64,000 nucleotides of DNA from Fonsecaea monophora. Taxonomy: Eukaryota; Ascomycota; Eurotiomycetes; Chaetothyriales; Herpotrichiellaceae. Each line of letters opens with the position of its first letter. Within the stretch, counting starts at the first letter, position 1. The notes below the pieces were generated by a model that worked only from the letters and a program-made list of their open reading frames with translations, made no database searches and was not told where the DNA came from. Where the stretch lies: the NCBI RefSeq assembly GCF_001642475.1, contig NW_019173951.1, forward strand, positions 1 to 64,000, in the 5' to 3' direction. The position numbers and the translations under genes were made by a program. Below are positions 10,275 to 22,009 of the stretch, one piece after another.

Positions 10275-11106
10275 AGCAGTCTACTGTCCTCACGGACCGT
10301 AGGCCGAGATATTAGGGCTTGGGTTCAAGAACAAGACGCAATCACGCACTTGGCCACCATCGATCTAGCATTGGGAAATCGATTTTTGTCAGAAAAATGA
10401 GTTATGAGTAACCAATTGGTCGAGGCAACACTCTCAGTGCTGTCCACCTTCATATTTTGTCTATGTCACGAGGTCAAGGATGGATGTGAAGGAAGTACGA
10501 GAAAGTCAGCCTTGCCTCGCCAAGCCATGACGCAGATCCCCAACGCGTCGAGCTCAAGGCTGAGGCGCGAGTCGAACTGTTCATATGGAAATTGAAACCT
10601 CAATGAATGTCATTCTCGCCATAGGCAGTCCATCTGTATCCTATAACGCCCAGCTGGCGAGACCCTACATGGACTCCAATCTTACTCGCTTGCCATCCAT
10701 TCCCATTAATGGCGACCTGTCTCATCTGTTGCTGCCGACAACACCCAACCTTGGTGCCTTCACTGATGTCAATCTCGTAGAGTGTTCCTCATGTCGCATT
10801 CTAATCTAAACTTCTGTGCCAAATCCAAATCGCTCCAAAATGAGGTCCGAAGGGGTTGTGGTATCATTGCTGTTGAATCTGACCGCATGGTAATACGGTT
10901 GAAAAGACCGAGTAGAAAGGTTGCCGCCCGTGCTCCCATTGCGTCTGCGTCGTATGTCGTTGCAGCAGCCTCTCTTCCGGCATTTTCACAGCTTGTCGGG
11001 TGGCCTTGTTTCCAAGCACATACCTACCAGAGAGACAGACTTCGAGTTGGGGGTTGTTTCGAAGACTGGGATGCTGGGAGGGAGCTGCCTGCCGTCACTG
11101 GCCACT
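10275..11106. other. Intergenic region, nothing recognised
   Basis: Promoter of the minus-strand gene at 10274 and 3' flank of VPS1. Open frames are short and overlap on both strands. No repeats or RNA gene found. Confidence 0.5.
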
Positions 11107-13476
11107 CTATTGCACTTGGCTGACAATTTCGCTGGCTTTGCTTAGACTTTCCACCATTTGTAGACACTCCTTGCGTCGTCTGATAGTGTAATCGCTCTCC
11201 TTGAGGAGGTCGTCGAGTTCCTGCGCTCTATAGAGTTGCTCAAGCAATTCACGTTGCATTTCGTCTTTGGTGAACCTTGTTATTGGTTAGTAGTTGGAAG
11301 CAATGCACAGATGCTGTGGCACTTACTGGACGAGCGTAAGCATGATTGCTTTCGGCACCATGTCGATCATCGTCCTCCGAACGATATTAAAATAACTGTT
11401 GATCAACAACTTGATGACCTCCACTTCTTGATTCTCCCGCTCGGATAATGTTCCACTGGCTTTGAGCGTGGCCGGAGGTGGTTCCATGGCTGCCATCTTC
11501 TTCTTATTCTTACTGGCGAAGAATGACCCAAAGAAACCTGAGTTTTGATCCGAGCCATCAGTAGGCAAGCTGGGTGACGCTGCCCGAGGTGGCACCTGTG
11601 GCGGCAGGGGTTTGCCTGTTTTGGGATCGACTTGTGTCGGCTTGTTGGCATTGTGTCTGTCATTCACGATGGCCATCGCACGATGGCCGTTGAGAAAGTC
11701 GGGATGGCCGGTGTTGATGTAGCAAGCTTCCATTGCAACCAAGTCTTTGACTAACTTGTTTGTTGGCTCCATGGATTTCCGGAAAAAGGAGATGACGACG
11801 CCGTGGAATTTCTCTTTGAGTTGAGGATATCTTCGGAATAATTGCTTCTGCAGTAGTTGACTGAGGATACGGACCAGCTCGTCATACACCAAGGAGACAC
11901 ATTTCAGAGACGGTTCCTCAAGCCGTCGAATTTGTTGCTTCACAATGAGCTCAAAAGCAGTGGTGCCAACAAAGAGAGCTGGGGATGATCCAGACGAGTT
12001 GTAAAGAATAGTTCGAATATCAATATCCTTGACCTGGTCGAACGGATCGATCGCCTTTATCCCATTCGAGTACAGCTCGTGATAAACAAATGATATTCTC
12101 GCACCTCCTGAAAGTTCGTTGCTTGACAGTTCGGCACTGTTTCCGTCTAGAACTGTTCGGTATTCGTTAGCAAATTCGGTAATGATGTTGAGAATGATGT
12201 TTGAGCTGTTGTTCCCAAGCAAGTCGCCAGCACCCAGTTGCTCCAATTCCTGGCTGTATTTCTGCAGCGATGTCGCAATGCGGGTCTTGATGTCCGGTAG
12301 TGTCTGCTTGATATGCATCATGAGGATGAGGTTCAGCTTTCTGGCCAGATACGGAGTGCCACAGTATGAAGCCTTGTTCCGGTAAGATGGATGGTTCTCA
12401 AAAAACTCCTTTTCCGCTTTCAAGGCCAAGTCTATCCGCTTCTTGTTCTCAATGTCGCGTTGGCCGCGGTTGACGACAGGGACATAGCCCAGCCTCAGTG
12501 GAATGATTCGACCAGCAAGAATATCGACCACGTCGGTACCAGAGTCCATGAGATCAATCTTGGTTAGAACACCGATCGTTCTCTGACCTTCAGGGTCGAC
12601 TTCTCGAGCAAGTTTGAGACCGTCCGAATTTGCCAAATCAACGTTTGCTGCCGTGACTGCTAAAATGATGGCGTTGGGCTTTTGTATTTGCTTGAGCACC
12701 ATCTCCTTGATCTGCTTCTCGATATCTCTTGGTTGATCCCCCACGGGCACCTTTGTCAGGCCAGGCAAGTCGACCAATGTGAGAGTGAGTACGTTAGGCG
12801 AGTATATCCGCAAGTTGATGGGCTGTGGTGAAATGCCAACATTTCGGCCTGCCTTTGCCTCTGTCTCCTTGACAATCTCATCCCGGATCTTGTTAAAATC
12901 ATGAAACTTCTGACCGGGTAGATGGAGAAACTCTCCCCACTCGTCCACGTTGGCTTGACTGTCGGTAGTCTTCTTCATGTCCTCCTCGGTGACGCCATTA
13001 GTTTGGAGTTTGGCCGGGGCTGGTCTGTTGATCAATTGTAGGACGAGAGGTCGACGAGTCACGATTCCGGACCCTCGAGGAAGACTGGGGTAAGAGTCAG
13101 TGGATATCTGGGAGGGTGGAATATCAAGTCAAGAGGACGCGCTTACAAGTCTCTTCCCACTATGTTCTCGAGGACTGAGCTTTTGCCGCTGGATTGCGAA
13201 CCCACAACGACAATCTGAGGTAGATCAATGGGATTTTGGACCTGGGAGAAAGACGGTCAGATTGGGTGGACAGAACAGCTGGCGACTTGGAACAGGGCAT
13301 TGGTGGACGGCATACCCCAACAGTTGTGAAGACATCTTGTAGTTTGTTGACCAGAGAAATGAGGGTTGGGTCGTTCACGTTAATCCTGTAGAAATTGTCA
13401 GAAGGACCACGGTTTCATGAATTTGTTGACATTTGCTGCGGGAAACGCACGAATAGCCCCCCGGTGCTGCCGCCAT
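11107..13476 (-). CDS. VPS1: Dynamin-like GTPase VPS1 (vacuolar protein sorting)
   Basis: Five exons: 13476..13451, 13385..13316, 13241..13147, 13084..11327 and 11275..11107, all frame-consistent, giving 705 aa (usual VPS1 about 700). G1 is GSQSSGKS at residues 46-53, the switch motif IVTRRPLVLQL follows, G3 DLPG is near 169-172 and G4 TKID near 238-241. The middle/stalk domain follows, then a variable loop (PPQVPPRAASPS..FFGSFFASKNKKK) and the GTPase effector domain ending ESLSKASEIVSQVQ. The opening DPTLISLVNKLQDVFTTVG and QNPIDLPQIVVVG, plus the KNKKKMAAMEPPP insert, point to VPS1 rather than the mitochondrial fission paralogue DNM1. The protein acts at the Golgi/endosome and peroxisomes in membrane scission. 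The first three exons are short and each splits the GTPase domain. Confidence 0.93.
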
Positions 13477-14642
13477 GGTTGGACCAAAGGTCAGCGGAAG
13501 AGGATCTTGAAGTAAATCGGAGCGGGTGGATTCGATGCTGGTTCTGGCAGAAGTTTGAAGAGCGAGGTCGAGAGATCTGCGCGCAGGGCGAGAGTGAGTA
13601 TGATGGGGAGTGATATTGATGTTGTGGATGTTGGCCAAATCTTGGGACGAAAGCGTCAGTGGTGATGCACCTGCGCCTGCACCTGCGTCTGCGTCTGTGT
13701 CTTTGGGGGCTGAAATCACGGTGGGTGCAACTCCTGCTGGGCTCGCAGCTGCCCGACGACTCGGTTGTTCTTGGCGGCCAAATAGAAACGGAAGGTTGCG
13801 CGTCGCAGGCGACATTCAGCAGGCAACCTTCAATCCAACACCTTTGGTGACCTCCAGAAGGGGTGGTGTCCTCGCTATTGTGTATGTATGACGCGACAGG
13901 TTTTCCGGAGGGCTGAAACTAACAGCACCAAGCGTTGTCAGGGTGGTGGCGGTATGGCTAGGCACCATTCAATCTCTATCACCGTGTGGCGGCAAATGCG
14001 AGACGAAACCCCCTCTACAAGAACTTTCTCGAAGATGACCATGAACTGCGCCCGTATTGCCGCTGACTGGGCATAACCGCAAGAGGGTTCCATCACGGTG
14101 CTGGAGATCTGAGATATGAGCAGGGAAGCCAGGTTGCCTGGGGCCTCGTGACTGACATACTTGTATACATTGTCCCGGACCACTCATCTCGCATCATTCA
14201 CTCCTTCCACCCAATGCCTGACAAGCTCACAAGTGCCTTTATCATTTCATAGTATTGAGCAGGGTAGTAGGCTTTAGGTCCTGGTAAAGATAGGGTGATG
14301 TAGCTATATCTAAGTAGACTTCGATCAGACATGCCGCTGACGGCGGAATCCCATCATGCTCCTTTCACACCCACCTACGCATCCAAGTTTCATTCTGTGG
14401 GATGCATCGATGCTGCTGGTGGAAATGAACATCCCAATGCCCGAGCCTGTGCCTGTGCCTGTCAGGCGGAGACTTGCTCTTGTTTTGGTTCAAACACAAA
14501 CCACACTGTCAGACACCCCCAAATGCAATGCTGTATCCAAACTCTCTATATCTGCAAGTCGTCCCTCGTTACCATAAACATAGTCCATGTGGTCTTCTGT
14601 CAAATGCCGCCAACTCCATTTAAAAACTTGATATACCGGGCA
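13477..14642. other. Intergenic region with short CTG-type repeats
   Basis: VPS1 promoter and GID7 3' flank. Two small hexanucleotide-like tracts appear: CACCTGCGCCTGCACCTGCG near 13668-13700 and GAGCCTGTGCCTGTGCCTGT near 14442. No gene supported. Confidence 0.5.
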
Positions 14643-16601
14643 TCAAAGTGTTGACCTCAGGGCGCTAGTGCGTTCTGAGTCGTGGCGAGCAAGAGACCTG
14701 TTCAAACTGCTCGGAAGGCCCTCAATAGGCGAACGCAAATTTGTCCATCTGTATGCTGTTAGCACTGGCAGCCCAATCAGGGAGCTTTAGAAACTGACAT
14801 TCGCACTTTGCGGTCATCCCCCCCAGACGCAAACATGCCGGCATCTCTGGGGTTCCAGTCCACCGTCGTCACGCACTCCTTACCACTTTGACCTCGACCA
14901 TGCCCAGGCAGCTTCTCGATTAGCGATTCGTTCTCCTTGTGCCACACGTAGATCAAGCCATCTGATCCCTCAGTCAGTGAATCCTTAACACGGATGGCAA
15001 AAGTACTCACCTTCAGAACCACTAACCACAAAATTCTCTGCGGCTCCCCCAAAGCAGCTCCGGATCACAAACTCGCCCTGTTTCTGTCCGCGGAACTTGC
15101 GAATGGTGTCTCTCGTGACCAAGTCAATCATATGGACTTCACCAAGGACCAGGTTGACCAGAACCGTGCGGCCATCACGACTTAGAGTAATGCTTGTCGT
15201 CCTGCTCAGTACCTTAATGGGTGGCTCTTCTCGATAAGTGTGCATGTCGAAGACGCGGATAATATTCTGAAGGTCGAGCGCAACTAGCCAATTGCCATCC
15301 TCGGTGATGGCCACATCTTGCACGCGGAAGCCCTTGGGCCAGACGTGCTCCGGTTTCTCGCGCTTCGAGCCTCGGAGGTTCCAATAACACAGCTGCGAGT
15401 TGCGGTCGTGACTTGCTGTGACAAAGCCTTGGGAGTCGGGACACCACGCAGCGGCGGTGATGCCGTAGTTATGTTCTACGCTTTGATGCTCAAGGGTCAC
15501 CTCGAGTCTTCCTGTTTCGACATCGTAGACACGGGCTTTGCAATCCTGCGAGCAAGTGATGATTTTGGTGTCGTCTGGGCTCCAAGACACGTATGTAACC
15601 CCCGCCGAATGATGAGTGAGGGTGTGAAGCCGTTTGAACGTCACTGTTTCATAAATGTTGACGGTTTGGTCCTGGCTTGCCGTAGCCAATTTCGTACCAT
15701 CGTGAGAGAATTGCACATGCCAGACCTCACCGGTGTGATCCTCGAGTTGGAGAAACGTCCGCGATGGGAAGTCCTCACGATCACAGATATGGTCCGAGTA
15801 CAGCGATGGAGGTTCCGCGGTGTTGTGGTAAAGACATTGGTTAATCTGGCTCTGCTTTATATGGTCAAAGAGCTCCGCTAGCCTATGATCTCGAATCATG
15901 ACCGAGGGTGCGATTGACCGAGATAGATCCTGCAGCAGCATCTGTCTTGACTCGTCCACTGTACCCGACCAGTGCGCCTTGGTTCTGAGATCTTCAGGCG
16001 GACACATAAGTAATGTTGAAAGGGCATGTAATTGGTGGATATCGTGTTCGAGGGGTGTCAGCTCTTGTCTTAGAACCATGAGAGCCATGCCCAGGTCGCG
16101 TCGATCGAGTAGCTCGAGAAATTTCTGCTGCCGGATCCAGAACAGCATCTGCCCTCTATCGGCGCCTTCCGCGAGGACGAGTCCATCGCCATATTGTTCG
16201 TCATCCAGAAGGGGTCCACCCCGGTCGGTCTGATGCGATCCTAATAGTATGGCTTCTGCCTCGGACCATATGCCTTCCAAGATAGCTTGTCGGAAGGCAG
16301 CTACTGAAGGGCTTTCGAGCTCATATCCACTCTCACTGGATAAGACATTGGCAGCGTCCGAATATCCCATATCTAGCAAGCCCTGGATCAGAATTCTGAC
16401 CACCTCTTCCCTGTTGTGACCTCGGTATGTGGCCGACCTAACGGGAGCCAGTTTTTTGGAGGTTCCATTTGCGTATGAAGGGCTAGATCCGTTCACATGC
16501 CCGTTCAGACCGGAGTGGAAGGGCTTCCTTGGAGTAGAACCGTTGGAACTTGTGGAATGGCCATTGGAAAATACTTGTTCCGAGTCTTCACTGACTCTCA
16601 T
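14643..16601 (-). CDS. GID7: GID7/WDR26-type LisH-CTLH-WD40 protein
   Basis: Three exons are clear: 16601..15011, 14961..14799 and 14748..14643, giving at least 619 aa. A LisH motif (NREEVVRILIQGLLDMGYSDAANVL, about residues 63-90) is followed by CTLH-type helices (AAFRQAILEGIWSEAEAIL..FWIRQQKFLELLD). Seven-bladed WD40 repeats then begin at HTGEVWHVQFSHDGTKLATAS and end GGDDRKVRIW. This is the architecture of yeast Gid7 and human WDR26, subunits of the GID/CTLH E3 ubiquitin ligase that degrades gluconeogenic enzymes. The reading frame stays open upstream of the ATG at 16601 to about 17006 without another ATG (KRRRTERSN, then STHPVYSSFTDS), so a further 5' exon is likely and the true N-terminus is longer. 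The C-terminal RIWTNLRSPI exon was found by frame and acceptor match. Confidence 0.88.
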
Positions 16602-17006
16602 ATTGGATCTCTCGGTTCGCCTGCGCTTCGGCCTATGTTCGCCTCCGGATCGAGGCTCTTGAGACGTTTCTCCCGATGTCTGACCAGGTCCTCCTTGGTT
16701 GTTATCGGCTTCAGCGGATCTTTCAAACGATGACCGCCTTCTCCTGCGTCTCCCCAGCTCTTGAGAAGCCTGTACCTGCTCTATAGGTGGTTGGCTTGCC
16801 GTGGGGGTTTCTGCGTTGGTCGAAAGCGGGTCTCCAGTAGGATTGGAGGCTTCGTCAATTGTGGTTGTATTGGGGTTGGGGGAAGTAGAATCTGTGAAGG
16901 AAGAGTATACGGGGTGAGTCGAGGTGGATGGGTCGTCGGTAGTGATTAGGTTATAGTTGGTTAAAGGTTGGTTTGCCAGCTCGTGGTGGCGGCAAAGCCG
17001 CCAATA

Positions 17007-18652
17007 TCACCGCGGGGGCTCCTTCGATGAGGGAAATGAAGGCAGGCAGTTGTATCCAAATACCTGTCCGTGCAAGTAAAGGTGGTGAGCGGCTCTGTGA
17101 ACGTCCGGAGGAAATTGTATGCTATTTCATTCAATGGCACATGCAAAGACTCTCGCAGATAGGCAGGGAGGTCACAACCGCAGTGGTTGATGTTCAGGGA
17201 ACTGACCCAGTGGATGTCAAGTCAGAGACGACGCCGCAAGTCGATAGCGTGGCTCGACCAAGACGGATCACGGGTTTGGGGTAACAACTTTGCCGACTGA
17301 TGAAGAGAGATGAGGTCGTGGAGAGATATCAGGATCAGGAATTGTCAGGGCGGATGTTAGAGGAGTCGTAGTGAGTGGGAATACTCATGGTCTCAACTCA
17401 AGAGGGAGTAGATGACGAGATGGGGACGGGTTGATGTCGGAGCCAGTAGCCTGCCTTGCCTGCCCGCAGCAGCAGCGTATCTCCAACTAAACTATAACTG
17501 GGCACCCACTGAGCGGCGATACTAATATAAGTAATCCACCCTACTGCGCAGGTAGCAGGTAGCCCTTTGCCCAGTGTTTCTAGGCTCTCAAGCTCTCTTC
17601 ACCTGGCCCAGGTGCCCAGGTAGCCCACCGCACCTAGACTACGTGAACCACCTGATCTACTCTTCCAAGGTCACTCGTTAACACCGACACTGGTGACCAA
17701 CCATTCCAGCACCCAAACTACTTACCTGCACCTGCCAGGCCGGTTTCACACCATCCCACGTTCGTTCCCCTTCCTTTCAAGCTTTGGAGCCTGACAACAT
17801 GATGCACCAAGATAAGACGCTGCGTTCACATTCTAGGAACCATGGTTCCCTGTCCTGCGCGCAAACAAATTGGGCCCCTTCTTGCCTCTTAACGAGTCCG
17901 CAGACAACCCTCCACGATGATTGATATTTTGCCATGTGGCAACTCCGCCAGGTTGATGTGGTGCCAGGCGTTGGCAGCAGCGTTCAAGGCTGGCAGACGC
18001 TGCTTTGGGTGGGGTTGGGGTCATTGGTTGGAGCTGGGAGCTGGCAGCTGCAGGGGAAGCCTCGGCCAATATGACGGGGCATTGGGTCAGATTCGAAAGC
18101 GAGAGATCAGGTATCAAGGTCCTATGCGAGAGTCAATCACAGACATCTTCGGCGAGTGTCGGTGGGATATCGAAGTGTACCAAGTATATACAGGTCCTCA
18201 GTAGATACAGTAGGTCATCCTCCTCCGCAACTAAGGAATGCTTCCAAGACAGTATCTTCACTACTACATTCCCAGCGTCGGCGAAACTTTGAAGCGCAAC
18301 TCACCAGGTGTGCCTGCAACTTATTCGCAGCAGCCTACCCCGACCCCCCGAAATTCAAAAGTGCACCTAAACAGCTTCCCGCAGAAGATGATTTCATATG
18401 CTTGGATTTGGTCGCCCTCGCCTCAAACGTAAAAAGTCGGTGATTGAATTTATAACTGGCAAGAGTATTGACGACCTTGCTACTGTATCGGATCTTAAGT
18501 ACCTTCACCTGCAGCTTGGCCTCCCCGATCTTATCGAGGACGATTTAGACGAGGGAGAGCTTGCGGGTCCCAGCTCCGACAACAGCTCTTCCGTCTTTGC
18601 CTTTCCACAACCACTCCAGACCCTACACACAACTGCTCGCACATACAGAAGG
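17007..18652. other. Divergent promoter region between GID7 and VMA1
   Basis: About 1.6 kb between the two divergently transcribed genes. It probably contains a 5' exon or leader of GID7 and the leader of VMA1. The stretch 17450-17760 carries several CCTGCC/CAGGTAG motifs. An 85-codon frame (18398..18652) is in frame with VMA1. Confidence 0.45.
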
Positions 18653-21600
18653 ATGCCCGCTTCAAAGGAGAGTGGTATCGGCGATGACCACCAGAATGGA
18701 ACTGTCTTTTCCGTCTCTGGTCCGGTCATTGTCGCCGAGAACATGATCGGGGTCGCCATGTACGAGCTCTGCAAAGTCGGCCATGATGCACTGGTGGGCG
18801 AAGTCATTCGCATAGAGGCCGACAAGGCGACGATTCAGGTCTACGAGGAGACTGGTATGTCGGCACCCGTTTCAACTGACTCTGGTGCCCTTCATTGACT
18901 GTGCTATAGCTGGTGTCACCGTTGGAGATCCTGTCCTGCGAACTGGCAAACCTTTATCCGTCGAGCTCGGCCCTGGTCTCATGGAAACAATCTACGACGG
19001 AATCCAGAGACCGCTCAAGACCATTGCTGGCAATACAAACAGCATCTACATCCCCCGCGGCATTTCCGTTCCTTCTCTGGATAGAGAGAAAAAATGGCCC
19101 TTCACCCCCACCATGAAGGAAGGAGATCATATCAGTGGTGGTGATGTCTGGGGCAAAGTGGTTGAGAACAGTCTGGTCAACGAACACAGAATTCTCTTAC
19201 CCCCAAGAGCCAGAGGCACAATCAAGAAGATCGCCCCTAAGGGTGACTACACTGTCGACGAACCTCTGCTTACGGTCGAGTTCAATGGCGAGACCAAGGA
19301 ATACCCAATGATGCACTCATGGCCCGTCCGGGTTCCTCGACCTGTCAACGAACGTCTACAGGCCGATTCGCCTTTCATTGTCGGGCAACGAGTCCTCGAC
19401 GCCCTCTTCCCTTCAGTCCAAGGAGGCACTGTGTGCATTCCTGGTGCATTTGGCTGCGGTAAAACTGTCATTTCCCAGTCCGTTTCCAAATTCTCCAACA
19501 GTGATATCATCGTCTATGTTGGGTAAGTTGCTCTCTCCTTTGAGGGATACATCTACTGACGAAAATTCACAGTTGTTTCGCTGCTGGCACGCCTGTCATG
19601 ATGGCTGATGGAACTAATATGAACATCGAAGACATCGCTGTCGGCGATTCTGTAATGGGAAAGGATGGTAAAGCTCGCGTCGTCAAAGCTCTTCCCCGAG
19701 GTGAGGAGACCATGTACGAAATCGGTATCAAGACACAGCATCAGAACGAGACATTCCGAGAAGTCTCGTATACCTGCAACGCCATGCATCTTCTGGTCCT
19801 TCAGACTCCCCAACGTGTCAACATCGTCGATCATCACCTCGAAGGCAAGATGCAATCCAGTGTGTCCTTCTTTGCTTTTGATACTCGCCAAGCAGCTACT
19901 GAAGATGGCGTCAATGTCGTCCGCGAATTGAAGCAATACACGAAGTCCTTCCAACACGACTCTCATGGCGGCAGCGAAAGGGCTCGCAGCCTCGCTGAGG
20001 ACTTTGCTGCCAGTATACCACGCGATGATTTCCACTGGGCTATCGAAGCCCGCGACATTGATTACGTCGATGTTCATGTCCGCGAGGCGACCCAGCAGCT
20101 CATCTCCCCCATCTTCCTCCAAAACGAGACGCTCAACTCCCGCCTTGCCCAGAAGGGCTTCGATGGTCATCTCGCCCCTCAGATGGCCTATCTGCTTGGA
20201 TCCTGGGTCGGGAATGGCCATCACGCAGATTCGAGGATGTCGGTCGATCCAGAAGACGCAGAGTTAGTTGACCGCCTCGAAGAGTACGGCAAGATGTTTG
20301 ACTTGGAGTCTGAACTGGTCACCTTCGCCCCTGGCAAAAGAACGGTTTTGGGTGAAGTCAATGTCAATCATTCTCGACCGGCCAACTCTATCTCCGCTGC
20401 ACTCGAAGTTGCTAAGAATCTCGGATTCAACTTTCACGAGGGCGATGACCTAGCTGTCGAGCTTCGAGGCAAAGGCATGAATACCAGCTCGACCAAGGGG
20501 CTGAACACCAACAATGTCTTCTGGGACATGGTTCTAGCCACTGGTGTCCGTGGTTCCTCCGATGACCAGCTCAAAATGGTCCCGCTCTGGCTTTCTTCCG
20601 AGTCTTTCGAAGTTAGGGAGCATTTCCTAGCAGGTTTGATCGACTCTCAAGGGCAGGTCGAGCTCAACGATCGCGAGCAGAGTGCAACTGTAAAGACCGT
20701 CTACCCAGGGGTTTGCGAGGGACTCGTTCGTGTCGCTCGCTCCCTCGGCTTGTGCGTCAGCGTCTCCACCGAAGAGGAGAAGGCCTTCTGTGTTTACATG
20801 ACTGCCACTGGAATCCTTGAATCAGTCCTGAGCAAATGTGCTCTCTCAAGCAACAGAACTGCCGCCCCAACAAGTGTTGAGCGCAAGGCCCAGCCCGTCT
20901 ACTTCGATGTCGTCAAGAAACCAGCCGCTCCCTACTATGGCATCACTTTGCCCGACGATTCCGACCATCAATTCCTCCTGGGTAACTTGATGCTCGTGCA
21001 CAACTGTGGCGAAAGAGGCAATGAGATGGCCGAAGTCCTGATGGACTTCCCCGAACTATCCATCACCATCGACGGTCGCAAGGAGCCCATCATGAAGCGA
21101 ACTTGTTTGATTGCCAATACTTCCAACATGCCCGTCGCAGCTCGCGAGGCTTCCATCTACACCGGAATTACAGTAGCTGAATATTTCCGCGATCAGGGTA
21201 AGGCGGTAGCGATGATGGCGGACTCATCCTCTCGATGGGCTGAAGCGCTACGTGAGATCTCTGGGCGACTGGGAGAGATGCCAGCGGATCAAGGTTTCCC
21301 GGCGTATCTGTCTGCGAAACTGGCCTCGTTCTATGAACGTGCAGGTGCTGCCACCGCTCTAGGCTCTCCTGAACGCAATGGTAGTATCTCCATCGTCGGG
21401 GCCGTGTCGCCGCCGGGAGGAGATTTCTCTGATCCAGTCACGTCTGCCACATTAGGTATCGTCCAGGTCTTTTGGGGGCTTGACAAGAAACTCGCACAGA
21501 GGAAACACTTCCCTAGCGTCAATACCTCGCTGTCATACAGCAAGTACACTAACATTCTCGACAAATTCTACGCCAAAGACCACCCTGAGTTCCCTCGTCT

Positions 21601-22009
21601 GAGGGACCGCATCAAAGAACTCCTCACAAACTCCGAAGACCTCGACCAAGTTGTCCAACTTGTGGGTAAATCGGCCCTTGGCGACTCAGACAAGATCATT
21701 CTCGACGTCGCGGCCATGCTAAAAGACGACTTCCTCCAACAAAACGGATACAGTGACTACGATCAATTCTGTCCCCTCTGGAAGACTGAATACATGATGA
21801 AGGCGTTTATGCAGTTCCACGATGAGGCACAAAAAGCCGTCAGCAGTGGACTGAGCTGGGCGAAAGTAAGGGAGGCCACGTCGGAGATCCAGCATGGCTT
21901 GAGAAGCATGAAGTTCGAGTTGCCGGATGATCAGGAGGAAGTCAGTGGGAAGTATGACCGATTGTTACAGCAGATGAGCGAGAAATTTGCGAGTGTCAGC
22001 GATGAGTAA
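18653..22009 (+). CDS. VMA1: V-type H+-ATPase catalytic subunit A, intein-containing precursor
   Basis: Exons 18653..18854, 18910..19522 and 19573..22009 encode a 1083-aa precursor. Removing the 477-aa intein leaves 606 aa, the normal size of subunit A. The enzyme hydrolyses ATP in the V1 sector to acidify vacuoles and endosomes. The N-terminus (GTVFSVSGPVIVAENM) forms the beta-barrel, IPRGISVPSLD the non-homologous region, and GAFGCGKTVISQS the P-loop with its Lys-Thr. After the intein, CGERGNEMAEVLMDFPEL, SSRWAEALREISGRLGEMPAD and the C-terminal helical domain continue normally. Extein junctions are YVG | intein | CGERG. I chose the ATG giving MPASKESGIGDD because family members start here. 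An in-frame ATG at 18398 would add 85 residues unlike the family. Confidence 0.95.
19574..21004 (+). mobile_element. VMA1 intein (VDE/PI-SceI-like), homing endonuclease probably inactive
   Basis: Intein of 477 residues from Cys1 (CFAAGTPVMMADG) to His476-Asn477, followed by Cys+1. Splicing blocks are present: block A at the start, block B CNAMHLLVL with His72, block F YYGITLPDDSDHQFLL and block G MLVHN. The endonuclease region has both LAGLIDADG-type helices, YLLGSWVGNG (about 206-215) and FLAGLIDSQG (351-360). The catalytic acidic residue expected just before the final Gly is Asn214 in the first and Gln359 in the second. Protein splicing should therefore work while DNA cleavage should not. 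The insertion site and overall length match the yeast VMA1 intein (454 aa). The 5' end lies one base after the acceptor of intron 19523..19572. Confidence 0.95.

Noticed and set aside
11107..13476. DNM1 (mitochondrial fission dynamin) as identity
   Set aside because: N-terminal DPTLISLVNKLQDVFTTVG..NPIDLP and the variable loop fit VPS1 better.
15318..15881. 187-codon plus-strand frame
   Set aside because: Antisense to the GID7 WD40 exon; no domain of its own.
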